Shown in pieces: positions 52,892-61,265 of a stretch of DNA of 64,000 nt. Origin of the DNA: Rhizobium freirei PRF 81 (GTDB taxonomy: Bacteria > Pseudomonadota > Alphaproteobacteria > Rhizobiales > Rhizobiaceae). The stretch is from the NCBI RefSeq assembly GCF_000359745.1, contig NZ_AQHN01000067.1, forward strand, positions 1-64,000, given 5' to 3'. Within the stretch, counting starts at the first letter, position 1. Every line of letters starts with the position of its first letter. Under the pieces are notes generated by a model that worked only from the letters and a program-made list of their open reading frames with translations, had not been told where the DNA came from and ran no database searches. The position numbers and the translations under genes were made by a program.

Positions 52892-54223
52892 TCAGCGTGC
52901 GAGATTGACGAGGACGTCAAGCAGTTCGGAGCCCGACTGGAACACCTTGGAATTGGCGGTGTAGCTCTTCTGCGCCTGGATCATGTCCGTGAGCTGCCCA
53001 GCCAGGTCGACGTTCGAGGCTTCCAGCGAGTTGGACTGGATGTAGCCGAGACCGTTGCTGTTGGCAAAGCTCGTGACCGTGACGCCGGATTCGGCGCTTG
53101 GTTGATAGACGTTGCCGCTGAGCGGCGTCAGCTTGTCCGGGCTTGCGACGGTTGCCAGCGGGATCTGGTAGATCGGCTTCGGATCGCCGCTCTTGTAGTT
53201 GGCGTAGACGACGCCGCTCTTGTCGATGGTAACGCCGGTGACCGGGCTTGCCGCCTGTCCGTTGGTCGATCCCTTCGAGCTGAAGTCGCTGGCCTTCTGC
53301 GTCATCTTGGTCAGATCCATCGCGATCGATCCAGCGGTTTTTGGATCATTGATGGTGAACGTGCCGCCGCTTGTAAGATTCCCGTTTGCATCAAACGTCA
53401 ATTTGGTCGGCGCAGAAGCTGGAGGAGCGCTAAGGTTGAGAGGACCGGAAGAATAGGGGAACGAGCTGCCGCCGGTCGTATTCGCATCGGCATTGCGGTA
53501 TACCGCCACTTCCCACTGATCTGTCGTCGGCGGACTAGCAGTGAGATTGGCGGCCTGTGTCTTTGTATAATAGATATCATACATGACTGTGTGGCCGAGC
53601 GCGTCATAAGCAACAACCGAGCTCTTCTGGGTATTGGCTGTAGCAGCCGCCCCCGTGCCACCAGCGCCAGTGTAGGCGGTGCTCGGGAGTCCCGAGGTAA
53701 CAACCGGCGCGTTGGCATTGAGGTTGCCGGTAAAGCTCCCAGATGTCGATGCGGAGTTGGCAAGGCCGTCCTGATTGACATTGATCGGTATCAGGCCATC
53801 GAAACCGTTGACGACGACGGCTGGGGCGCCCGACGCATAGGAATAACCCATCAAGGTGTAGCCGGCGGAATTCACGAGGTTACCGTTTGCATCGGGGGCG
53901 AAGTCGCCCGCACGCGTCAAAACCGTTTTGCCGTCGGCGCCCTGGACCACGAAGAAACCGGCACCCTGGATCGACAGATTGCTGTTTGACGAGGTCGATA
54001 TGGTGTCGCCCTGCTTCGACACGGAATAGCTGACATTCGTCTCGACGCTGCCGGAATTGTAGTCGCCGCCGCCCGAAGGCAGGATCAACGACGAAAAGCT
54101 GGCCGATCCTGCCTTATAAGCCGTTGTATTGACGTTCGCGATGTTGTCCGACACGACGCTGAGGCGATTTGCCTGCGCATTCATGCCTGAAACCGCCGTT
54201 TTCATGCTACCAAAGATGCTCAT
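52892..54223 (-). CDS. flgE: Flagellar hook protein FlgE
   Basis: A 443-residue hook protein. It begins MSIFGSMKTAVSGMNAQANR and has the N-terminal D0 signature LSVVSDNIANVNTTAYKAGS near 21-40. A FlgE D1 segment IQGAGFFVVQGADG near 85-98 follows, with a central variable domain rich in Ser/Thr/Ala/Gly (about 150-330). The C-terminal D0 helix NVDLAGQLTDMIQAQKSYTA is near 404-423. It polymerises into the flagellar hook. It stands alone here, with no other flagellar gene in the window. The start at 54223 was chosen because it gives the conserved N-terminus. Confidence 0.93.
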   Translation of the reverse strand: MSIFGSMKTAVSGMNAQANRLSVVSDNIANVNTTAYKAGSASFSSLILPSGGGDYNSGSVETNVSYSVSKQGDTISTSSNSNLSIQGAGFFVVQGADGKTVLTRAGDFAPDANGNLVNSAGYTLMGYSYASGAPAVVVNGFDGLIPINVNQDGLANSASTSGSFTGNLNANAPVVTSGLPSTAYTGAGGTGAAATANTQKSSVVAYDALGHTVMYDIYYTKTQAANLTASPPTTDQWEVAVYRNADANTTGGSSFPYSSGPLNLSAPPASAPTKLTFDANGNLTSGGTFTINDPKTAGSIAMDLTKMTQKASDFSSKGSTNGQAASPVTGVTIDKSGVVYANYKSGDPKPIYQIPLATVASPDKLTPLSGNVYQPSAESGVTVTSFANSNGLGYIQSNSLEASNVDLAGQLTDMIQAQKSYTANSKVFQSGSELLDVLVNLAR

Positions 54224-54366
54224 TGGTTCCTCGCACGTTGCTGATGCCGCGACGATAGCCAGAGTGACTTGTGTGAAGCTGGCTTTTTCCCCCTTGCGGC
54301 GCAAGCTTGAAGCAACCTTGCGGAGCGATGGGCACATTGTTCCTCCAGCCCGGAGGCGGCTGGATA

Positions 54367-55083
54367 CTATGGCGCAAGCGTATTTGGTGCAGGAAAATCC
54401 AGCACGCCGCGCGTGTAGCTCTCGATCAATGCACTGAATGGCGTGCCGTCCGGCAACTTCAATACGGCGTGATGTTCGAGAAGGAACGGCGGCAAGGCAA
54501 GAGAGCCCGTTGCGGCCGCCGGAAGGCCTGCACCCATCTCCCAACCCCCGGGAAGCGGAGACCAGAGCAATTTGGCAGACAGGTTCGTCCGCGTGAAGTT
54601 GAGCGCCTGGACGGCTCGCCCGAAAGCGATGTCGCTCGTGTTCAGCGCCTCGTTCATCTCTGTCGTCAATTTTGCCGGCACATACCAGTTGTCCGCCTCC
54701 GACAGCACCCGATCTCCGCATGCAAGACGAACATGACGATAGGCGATCGGCTCGTCGGGTTTAGCCGCCAGCAGTTGGCGGATAAGGGCGTCGGCCGGCT
54801 TGTCCTCGCCGCGTACCCGTTGCGCCACGATCCTGGAGCCCGCCGGCGCAAGCTTATGGGAAGCGCACCAGCGATCGAGTGTCAGCGTGGCGCTCGCATT
54901 GCTGAGAAGATCGGCATTCAGTGTCTGGAGGATGGCAAGGGCTTCCACCCGCACGACCGGCGTATCGGGCCATTGCGATGGGGCAGATAGATCCTGCGCT
55001 GCCGATGCCTGTGCACCCAGCACGATGGCGGCCGCACCGGCCAGAGTTGCAGCTCGGGTGAGCGTCGAAGGGCGAAAGGTCAT
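54367..55083 (-). CDS. Exported chorismate lyase-like (UbiC/UTRA fold) protein
   Basis: A 238-residue protein with a signal peptide (residues 1-28, TLAGAAAIVLGAQASAAQ). The mature part resembles the UbiC/UTRA fold: AYRHVRLACGDRVLSEADNWY near 115-135, FGRAVQALNFTRTNLSA near 155-171 and LEHHAVLKLPDGTPFSALIE near 205-224. Chorismate lyases remove pyruvate from chorismate in the cytoplasm, so an exported copy is odd. It may instead bind or act on another small molecule. A start at 55236 would remove the signal peptide from the N-terminus. It lies between flgE and a methyltransferase-like gene on the same strand. Confidence 0.6.
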   Translation of the reverse strand: MTFRPSTLTRAATLAGAAAIVLGAQASAAQDLSAPSQWPDTPVVRVEALAILQTLNADLLSNASATLTLDRWCASHKLAPAGSRIVAQRVRGEDKPADALIRQLLAAKPDEPIAYRHVRLACGDRVLSEADNWYVPAKLTTEMNEALNTSDIAFGRAVQALNFTRTNLSAKLLWSPLPGGWEMGAGLPAAATGSLALPPFLLEHHAVLKLPDGTPFSALIESYTRGVLDFPAPNTLAP

Positions 55084-55236
55084 GGGAGATGAAATCCTTT
55101 GTGCGAACAAGTTCTGCGGGATCGGAACGCGAGTTTCGACTTCTGGAGCCTTTGTTGGCCGGTCGATGCCTAAGATGGAGAAAACCGAGCCGACGGCAAG
55201 TCCCACCTCATAGGCTCCGCTTGCCGAGCGTTGCAT

Positions 55237-55947
55237 TCACCAGTCTGCCGTCCGGCCGATATGGATGCTGTGGACGCTTGCGCGTTCCTGAGCGACGAAC
55301 TCGGCGAGCGCTGCCGGAATTTCGACATTCGTGCTGTGCCGCGCGAGAACGCGAAAGCCTCTTGGAAGGCAAGCCATGATGCGGTCGATAATCTTCTCAT
55401 AGTCGACGATCAGCATTTCTCTCCCGACCAAAAGATCAAACAGGATGGGATCGACGATGACATGCTCGTTCTCGCAGAACCAGTAGGAGGAGATGGTCAG
55501 ATCCGGGAGATAGCCGATCTCCGCCGGCAGGTTCCGCCGCTCGAATTCGAATTTGCCGGGAAGCCGGGCCGCCGAGATAAGTTCCTCGCCGAGCGAGAGC
55601 TGCCTCTGCGAGGCATCCAGTCCATGAAGTTCGAGATCGGCATTATCGGCGAGAAAAGCAAAGGCAAGGCTGAAAGAACCGGAGCCGCAGCCGAGATCGC
55701 ACACTTTCCGATAGCTGCGGATCCTGCTTCCGACATTGACGAGCGCCTGCAGGCACTTCAGCGAGTTGCGCATCCCGAAGGCGCGGGTAAACGCATCGGC
55801 GGAGCTGCTGTAATCGAATATCTCGATCTGGCGCCTGCTTTCGACCGCGTTCCGCAGCGCAATGGAATCGATGCTTGGGCGGTAAAGGTGATGACATCTA
55901 AGCAGAACATCGGCAAATTCGTCAAAATGTCGTACTTGTCCATCCAT
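55237..55947 (-). CDS. Class I SAM-dependent methyltransferase-like protein
   Basis: A 236-residue protein with a Rossmann-like methyltransferase core. The glycine-rich motif I, VCDLGCGSGSFSLAFAFLA, is near 82-100, an acidic residue in LELHGLDASQRQLSLGE near 106-122, and VIVDPILFDLLVGREMLIVD follows later. It may methylate a small molecule or protein; the substrate is unknown. The C-terminal part (about 190-236) is less typical. In-frame ATGs at 55956 and 55947 are possible starts. Confidence 0.6.
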   Translation of the reverse strand: MDGQVRHFDEFADVLLRCHHLYRPSIDSIALRNAVESRRQIEIFDYSSSADAFTRAFGMRNSLKCLQALVNVGSRIRSYRKVCDLGCGSGSFSLAFAFLADNADLELHGLDASQRQLSLGEELISAARLPGKFEFERRNLPAEIGYLPDLTISSYWFCENEHVIVDPILFDLLVGREMLIVDYEKIIDRIMACLPRGFRVLARHSTNVEIPAALAEFVAQERASVHSIHIGRTADW

Positions 55948-56119
55948 GCATGTCATGCAAGCCGACCTCCCCGCTCCTGTCTAAAGACGTCTCTTCAAGC
56001 ACGATTGAAAGAGGATTGGTAGGGATGCGCCAGGGTGGCGGTCGTTGGCGGGATTGAAAAGATCGCCTGTGCCAAAAGGCGCGGGCGAACGCGACAAACC
56101 CGGCCTCGAGTGTTTTTTC

Positions 56120-56620
56120 CTATCTCATGCCGTCGCCGTGCCAGGTGTGCGACAGCGGCACCGGAAAGCCTTCGAAAGTCTTGAGCGTGTCGAGAACGAT
56201 CGAGGTCTTCACATGCTGCACGGATTCGTGGGGCAAGAGCACGTCGTTGACGAAGCGCGACAGGCCGGCGAGCCCGCGGGTTGCGACCTTCAGGTGATAA
56301 TCCATCTCGCCCGTCAGCGCATAGGCTTCCAGCACTTCCGGCAGCCCGTTGATCAGCTGGGAAAATCGGCGGGCATTGTCCCTGTTGTGGGTGGCGAGCG
56401 TCACCGAGATGACCACCAGCATATCCAGACCCAGCTTCTGCCGATCGAGGTTGGCCTGATAGCTGCGGATATAGCCCTCCGCCTCCAGCCTCGTTCGCCG
56501 TCGCGAACATTGTGACGGGGAAAGCGCGATGCGCTCGCCTAATTCATTGTTGGTCAGCCTGCCATCTTTCTGGAGTTCCTCCAGCAGTCGCAGATCCAAT
56601 TTGTCGAGCTGTTCATCCAT
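56120..56620 (-). CDS. Lrp/AsnC-family transcriptional regulator
   Basis: A 166-residue Lrp-type regulator. The N-terminal helix-turn-helix (LDLRLLEELQKDGRLTNNEL near 7-26 and SPSQCSRRRTRLEAEGYI near 33-50) is followed by a RAM ligand-binding domain (about 65-150, with VLEAYALTGEMDYHLKV near 94-110). It probably senses an aromatic or branched amino acid and controls the divergent tyrosine-degradation operon, whose first gene starts 130 bases away. Confidence 0.9.
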   Translation of the reverse strand: MDEQLDKLDLRLLEELQKDGRLTNNELGERIALSPSQCSRRRTRLEAEGYIRSYQANLDRQKLGLDMLVVISVTLATHNRDNARRFSQLINGLPEVLEAYALTGEMDYHLKVATRGLAGLSRFVNDVLLPHESVQHVKTSIVLDTLKTFEGFPVPLSHTWHGDGMR

Positions 56621-56750
56621 TGCGTAAAACTTCCAGAATACTCACAGATCGTGTATAATATTTTCGCTCCGTTTAGAGAATGCAAGCACTTTGCGCGCGT
56701 TTGGGGCCATACTTTGCATCATCAAGGTTTGGCCTTCCGAGGAGGAGAAA

Positions 56751-57860
56751 ATGGGTCCTTTCCCGCATGACGCACCGCCGTCCGAAATCACCGCCGATAA
56801 TCCGGCCGGCACCGACGGTTTCGAGTTCGTTGAATTCGCTCATCCCGAGCCCGAGAAGCTGCGCGAGCTCTTTACGCGCATGGGCTACGTCCCCGTCGCC
56901 AAGCACAAGACCAGGGACATCACCGTCTGGCGCCAGGGCGACATCAACTACATCCTGAATGCCGAGCCCGGCAGCCATGCCGCTCGATTCGTCGCAGAGC
57001 ACGGTCCGGCTGCGCCGTCGATGGCATGGCGGGTCGTCGACGCCAAGCACGCTTTCGACCATGCCGTCGCGAAGGGCGCTGTTCCCTATGAGGGAAATGA
57101 CAAAGCGCTCGATGTACCGGCAATCGTCGGCATCGGTGGTTCGCTGCTCTATTTCGTCGAGACCTACGGCAAGAAGGGATCGGCCTACGACGCCGAGTTC
57201 GATTGGCTCGGCGAAGCCAATCCGAACCCCGAAGGTGTCGGCTTCTATTATCTCGACCATCTGACGCACAATGTCTTCCGCGGCAACATGGACAAGTGGT
57301 GGGACTTCTATCGCGATCTGTTCAATTTCAAGCAGATCCACTTCTTCGATATCGACGGGCGCATTACCGGTCTCGTGAGCCGCGCCATTACCTCGCCCTG
57401 CGGCAAGATCCGCATTCCGCTAAATGAATCGAAGGACGATACCAGCCAGATCGAGGAGTTCCTGAAGAAGTACAAGGGCGAGGGCATCCAGCATATCGCC
57501 GTCGGAACGGACGATATCTATCAGGCGACCGATACGCTTGCCGACAACGGCCTGCGTTTCATGCCCGGCCCGCCGGAAACCTATTACGATATGTCCTATG
57601 CGCGCGTGAACGGGCACGAAGAACCCATCGAACGCATGAGGAAGCATGGTATTCTGATCGACGGCGAAGGCGTGGTGAATGGCGGTATGACGAAGATCCT
57701 GCTGCAGATCTTCTCCAAGACCGTCATCGGCCCGATCTTCTTCGAGTTCATTCAGCGCAAGGGTGACGAAGGCTTCGGCGAAGGCAATTTCCGTGCTCTC
57801 TTCGAGTCGATCGAAGCTGATCAGATCAAGCGCGGCGTCATCGGTACGGCAGCCGAGTGA
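56751..57860 (+). CDS. hpd: 4-hydroxyphenylpyruvate dioxygenase
   Basis: A 369-residue non-heme iron dioxygenase with two vicinal oxygen chelate halves. Iron ligands are visible: the histidine in YYLDHLTHNV near 170, the second in GIQHIAVGTDDIY near 252, and glutamate in IFFEFIQRKGDEGFGEGNF near 330. It converts 4-hydroxyphenylpyruvate to homogentisate. The ATG at 56751 follows GGAGGAG; an in-frame start at 56691 adds 20 residues upstream of that site and is less likely. It heads the hpd-hmgA-FAH-maiA operon. A hairpin follows it. Confidence 0.93.
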   Translation: MGPFPHDAPPSEITADNPAGTDGFEFVEFAHPEPEKLRELFTRMGYVPVAKHKTRDITVWRQGDINYILNAEPGSHAARFVAEHGPAAPSMAWRVVDAKHAFDHAVAKGAVPYEGNDKALDVPAIVGIGGSLLYFVETYGKKGSAYDAEFDWLGEANPNPEGVGFYYLDHLTHNVFRGNMDKWWDFYRDLFNFKQIHFFDIDGRITGLVSRAITSPCGKIRIPLNESKDDTSQIEEFLKKYKGEGIQHIAVGTDDIYQATDTLADNGLRFMPGPPETYYDMSYARVNGHEEPIERMRKHGILIDGEGVVNGGMTKILLQIFSKTVIGPIFFEFIQRKGDEGFGEGNFRALFESIEADQIKRGVIGTAAE

Positions 57861-57869
57861 TCCTTATAC

Positions 57870-57891
57870 GACCCGGTGCCTGCACCGGGTC
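57870..57891 (+). terminator. Intercistronic hairpin after hpd
   Basis: GACCCGGTGC (57870-57879) and GCACCGGGTC (57882-57891) form a 10-bp stem with only CT between the arms. There is no T-run, so it may attenuate or stabilise the mRNA between hpd and hmgA rather than stop transcription fully. Confidence 0.55.
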
Positions 57892-57918
57892 GCCGGCATT
57901 TCAGGGAGGAGTTGAGCG

Positions 57919-59280
57919 ATGGACCAAACAATATCCAAGGCTTCCGACCGCCAGGCAGCGGCGTCGGAGAAGCTGCAATATATGCCCGGCTTCGGCAATG
58001 ACTTCGAGACGGAGTCGCTGCCGGGTGCATTGCCGCAGGGCCAAAACAGCCCGCAGAAGTGCAATTATGGTCTTTATGCCGAGCAGCTCTCCGGCTCGCC
58101 CTTCACTGCGCCGCGCGGAACGAACGAACGCTCCTGGCTTTATCGCATCCGTCCAAGCGTGCGCCACACACGGCGCTTTTCGAACGCCTCTTATCCGCTC
58201 TGGAAAACAGCGCCATGCCTCGACCATCACTCGCTTCCGCTCGGCCAGCTTCGCTGGGATCCGCTGCCGGCACCGACGGAGCAGCTGACCTTCCTGGAAG
58301 GGATACGCACGATCACCACCGCCGGCGACGTCCTGACCCAGGCCGGCATGGCTGCACATGCCTATGTCTTCAACGAGGATATGGCCGACGACTACTTCTT
58401 CAATGCCGATGGCGAGCTGCTCGTCGTACCGCAGGTCGGTGCCATCAGGGTGTTCACCGAGATGGGCATCATCGATGTCGAGCCCTCGGAGATATGCATC
58501 GTCCCCCGCGGCATGATGTTCAAGGTCTCCCGCATCGGCGACGAGAAAGTCTGGCGCGGATATATATGTGAGAACTACGGCGCGAAGTTCACGCTGCCGG
58601 ATCGCGGGCCGATCGGCGCGAACTGCCTGGCCAATCCGCGCGATTTCAAGACGCCCGTAGCCGCCTTCGAGGACAAGGAAACGCCCTGCCGCGTGCACGT
58701 CAAATGGTGCGGAAAATTCTATGTCACCGAGATCGGCCACTCGCCGCTCGATGTGGTGGCATGGCACGGCAATTACGCCCCCTATAAATACGACCTGCGG
58801 ACCTTCTCTCCGGTCGGCGCCATCCTGTTTGACCATCCGGATCCGTCGATCTTCACCGTGCTGACAGCTCCGACCGAAAGCGTAGGGACTGCGAATGTCG
58901 ATTTCGTCATCTTCCCGCCGCGCTGGCTGGTGGCCGAACACACCTTCCGCCCGCCCTGGTATCATCGCAACATCATGAGCGAGTTCATGGGCCTCATCCA
59001 TGGCCAGTATGATGCGAAGGAAAAGGGCTTCGTGCCTGGCGGCATGAGCCTGCACAACATGATGCTGCCGCACGGGCCTGACGCTTCCGGCTTCGAAAAG
59101 GCATCCAATTCCGAGCTGAAGCCGGTGAAGCTGGATCACACCATGGCCTTCATGTTCGAGACCAGATTTCCTCAGCAGCTGACGAAATATGCCGCCGAGC
59201 TCGAAACGCTGCAGGACGATTATCTGGAGTGCTGGGACAATCTGGAGCGGAGATTTGACGGCACCCCGGGCATCAAGTGA
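57919..59280 (+). CDS. hmgA: Homogentisate 1,2-dioxygenase
   Basis: A 453-residue cupin-fold dioxygenase. It has YMPGFGNDFETE near 21-32, HGNYAPYKYDLRTF near 284-297, HRNIMSEFMGLIHG near 351-364 (iron ligand histidine and glutamate) and SLHNMMLPHGPD near 378-389. It opens the homogentisate ring to maleylacetoacetate. The start has a GGGAGGAG site 6 bases before the ATG. It is followed by a mosaic repeat element before the next gene. Confidence 0.94.
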   Translation: MDQTISKASDRQAAASEKLQYMPGFGNDFETESLPGALPQGQNSPQKCNYGLYAEQLSGSPFTAPRGTNERSWLYRIRPSVRHTRRFSNASYPLWKTAPCLDHHSLPLGQLRWDPLPAPTEQLTFLEGIRTITTAGDVLTQAGMAAHAYVFNEDMADDYFFNADGELLVVPQVGAIRVFTEMGIIDVEPSEICIVPRGMMFKVSRIGDEKVWRGYICENYGAKFTLPDRGPIGANCLANPRDFKTPVAAFEDKETPCRVHVKWCGKFYVTEIGHSPLDVVAWHGNYAPYKYDLRTFSPVGAILFDHPDPSIFTVLTAPTESVGTANVDFVIFPPRWLVAEHTFRPPWYHRNIMSEFMGLIHGQYDAKEKGFVPGGMSLHNMMLPHGPDASGFEKASNSELKPVKLDHTMAFMFETRFPQQLTKYAAELETLQDDYLECWDNLERRFDGTPGIK

Positions 59281-59285
59281 AGACA

Positions 59286-59385
59286 GAGCATGTCGCGCAA
59301 AAGTGTGAAGCGGTTTTGCGGCAACGACATGCGAAAAATTAGGGGCCTAAAGCGCGTTTCGCCCTTTAGGGCGTTCGCATTCTCT
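59286..59385. repeat. Rhizobial mosaic intergenic repeat (RIME-like), copy 3
   Basis: GCATGTCG and CGACATGC enclose an inner CGCAAAA/TTTTGCG stem (AAAGTGTGAAGCGGTTTTGCG is part of it), followed by a second hairpin with CTAAAG and CTTTAG. The GTGNGAAGCGGTTTT core is typical of Rhizobium intergenic mosaic elements and recalls the copies at 7793 and 33487. It lies between hmgA and the FAH gene. Confidence 0.65.
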
Positions 59386-59402
59386 GACAGTGGGACCGGA
59401 AC

Positions 59403-60428
59403 ATGAAGCTTGCGACTTTGAAAGACTCCACCAGAGACGGCCGGCTTGTCGTCGTCTCGCGCGATCTCACCCTCTGCTCCGAGGTCGGCCATATCGCCCG
59501 CACCCTGCAAGCAGCGCTCGACGACTGGGAGCATGTGGCGCCGAGACTTGCGCGTGTTGCCGAGGGTATCGAAACGGGCGCCCAGCCGACGATCCGGTTT
59601 CACGAACATGATGCCGCCTCGCCGCTGCCCCGGGCTTATCAATGGGCTGATGGCTCGGCCTACGTCAACCATGTGGAACTGGTGCGCAAGGCGCGCAATG
59701 CCGAGATGCCCGAGAGTTTCTGGGTCGATCCGCTGATGTATCAAGGCGGCTCGGATGGTTTTCTTGCGCCGCGTGATCCGATCGCCGCTGCCGACGAGGC
59801 CTACGGGATCGATATGGAAGGCGAGGTGGCCGTCATCGTCGCCGATGTCGCCATGGGGTCCAGCCCCGAGGTTGCCCGGCAGGCAATCCGCCTGGTGATG
59901 CTCGTCAACGACGTGTCGCTGCGCGGCCTTATCCCGCAGGAATTGGCAAAAGGCTTCGGCTTCTTCCAGTCCAAGCCGGCTTCGGCCTTTTCGCCGGTCG
60001 CGGTCACGCCCGACGAGCTGGGCGATGCATGGGATGGCGGCAAGCTGCACCTGCCGCTCTTGGTCGCGCTGAACGGCAAACCTTTCGGCAAGGCGAATGC
60101 CGGCGTCGACATGACATTCGATTTCGGTCAGCTGGTCGCCCATGCCGCCAAGACCCGCAGCCTTGTCGCCGGCACGATCATCGGTTCGGGGACCGTGTCG
60201 AACAAGCGCGATGGCGGGCCGGGCAAGCCCGTCGAAAATGGCGGCGACGGTTATTCCTGCATCGCCGAAATCCGTATGATCGAAACGATCGGAACCGGGT
60301 CGGCGAAGACCCCCTTCATGCGCTTCGGCGATCAGGTCCGCATCGAGATGCATGACCGTGCCGGTCATTCGATCTTCGGGGCGATCGAGCAGACCGTGCG
60401 GAAATATGAAGGACCGCAGTCACGATGA
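59403..60428 (+). CDS. Fumarylacetoacetate hydrolase family protein
   Basis: A 341-residue FAH-family protein. It has the domain signature VNDVSLRGLIPQELAKGFGF near 170-190, QSKPASAFSPVAVTPDELG near 192-210, and LVAGTIIGSGTVSN near 257-270, with the metal-binding acidic residues of the family. It hydrolyses fumarylacetoacetate to fumarate and acetoacetate. Its operon position between hmgA and maiA supports this. It overlaps the isomerase start by 4 bases. Confidence 0.9.
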   Translation: MKLATLKDSTRDGRLVVVSRDLTLCSEVGHIARTLQAALDDWEHVAPRLARVAEGIETGAQPTIRFHEHDAASPLPRAYQWADGSAYVNHVELVRKARNAEMPESFWVDPLMYQGGSDGFLAPRDPIAAADEAYGIDMEGEVAVIVADVAMGSSPEVARQAIRLVMLVNDVSLRGLIPQELAKGFGFFQSKPASAFSPVAVTPDELGDAWDGGKLHLPLLVALNGKPFGKANAGVDMTFDFGQLVAHAAKTRSLVAGTIIGSGTVSNKRDGGPGKPVENGGDGYSCIAEIRMIETIGTGSAKTPFMRFGDQVRIEMHDRAGHSIFGAIEQTVRKYEGPQSR

Positions 60429-61057
60429 GCGAGGTCGTCCTTTACGATTATTGGAGATCGTCGGCGAGCTACCGCGTCCGCATCGCGCTCCACATGCTCG
60501 GAATGAGCTACAGATCGGTATCGGTCAACCTGTTGGATGGCGAACAGCGGAGCCCGGACTATCTCAAGCTCAACCCGCAGGGCTTCGTGCCGACGCTGGT
60601 AATCGACGGCAAGATCATGACGCAATCGCTCTCCATCATCGAGTATCTGGCCGAGCTTCGGCCGGAATGCGGGTTGATGCCGGCAGCCATCGCAGATCGG
60701 CAGCATGTGCGAGCACTCGCCTACGCGGTCGCGATGGATATTCATCCAATATGCAACACTCATGTCGCAGCCTACGTCGCGACCATATCGGACAGGGCTG
60801 AGGTTCGCGAGGAATGGATGAGGCATTTCATCTCCGGCGGACTTCACAAACTCGAGGCCATGTTGAGCGGCTTCGATGGCCCATTCAGCTTCGGGGATAC
60901 GCCGACGATGGCGGATATCTGTCTCGTCCCGCAGGTCTACAACGCCCGCCGTTGGGGCGTGGACCTTACCGATCTCAAACGTGTCGTCGAGGTCGATAGA
61001 CGATGCTCCGAATTGCCCGCATTTCAGGCGGCGCATCCGGACCGCGCAAAGCTTTAG
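60425..61057 (+). CDS. maiA: Maleylacetoacetate isomerase
   Basis: A 210-residue zeta-class glutathione S-transferase. The catalytic serine motif YDYWRSSASYRVRIAL is near 6-21, followed by NLLDGEQRSPDYLKLNPQGFVP near 37-58 and SLSIIEYLAE near 70-80. It isomerises maleylacetoacetate to fumarylacetoacetate with glutathione as cofactor, completing tyrosine ring breakdown with the hydrolase upstream. Its ATG lies inside the end of the FAH gene (ATGA overlap). Confidence 0.92.
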   Translation: MSEVVLYDYWRSSASYRVRIALHMLGMSYRSVSVNLLDGEQRSPDYLKLNPQGFVPTLVIDGKIMTQSLSIIEYLAELRPECGLMPAAIADRQHVRALAYAVAMDIHPICNTHVAAYVATISDRAEVREEWMRHFISGGLHKLEAMLSGFDGPFSFGDTPTMADICLVPQVYNARRWGVDLTDLKRVVEVDRRCSELPAFQAAHPDRAKL

Positions 61058-61208
61058 CGAAAGGCCAGGGGCATAATCCGATGATGTCGCCGGGCAGGCA
61101 ATCCGTCTGTTCGGCGTCGTTTTTTAGATGCTGCCCATACAATCATTATTCCTTAGCGATTGCCGCCTGGAATTCCCGGTTGCAGAAAGTTGGCGTATTT
61201 TTATGTAG

Positions 61209-61226
61209 TTGTCATCTGGCTTTTAT
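61209..61226 (+). promoter_or_regulatory. Possible PHO box
   Basis: TTGTCAT-CTGG-CTTTTAT matches the PhoB half-site pattern CTGTCAT-N4-CTGTCAT at 11 of 14 positions, overlapping a TATAAG -10-like word, 40 bases before the alkaline phosphatase start. Confidence 0.4.
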
Positions 61227-61265
61227 AAGGGTGAGGAGGAAGTAACCAAGACGCGGGGGTATCAA

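Noticed and set aside
57901..59139. Leftward open frame of about 410 codons opposite hmgA
   Set aside because: Same reason: antisense of a well-supported gene with strong third-position GC bias.
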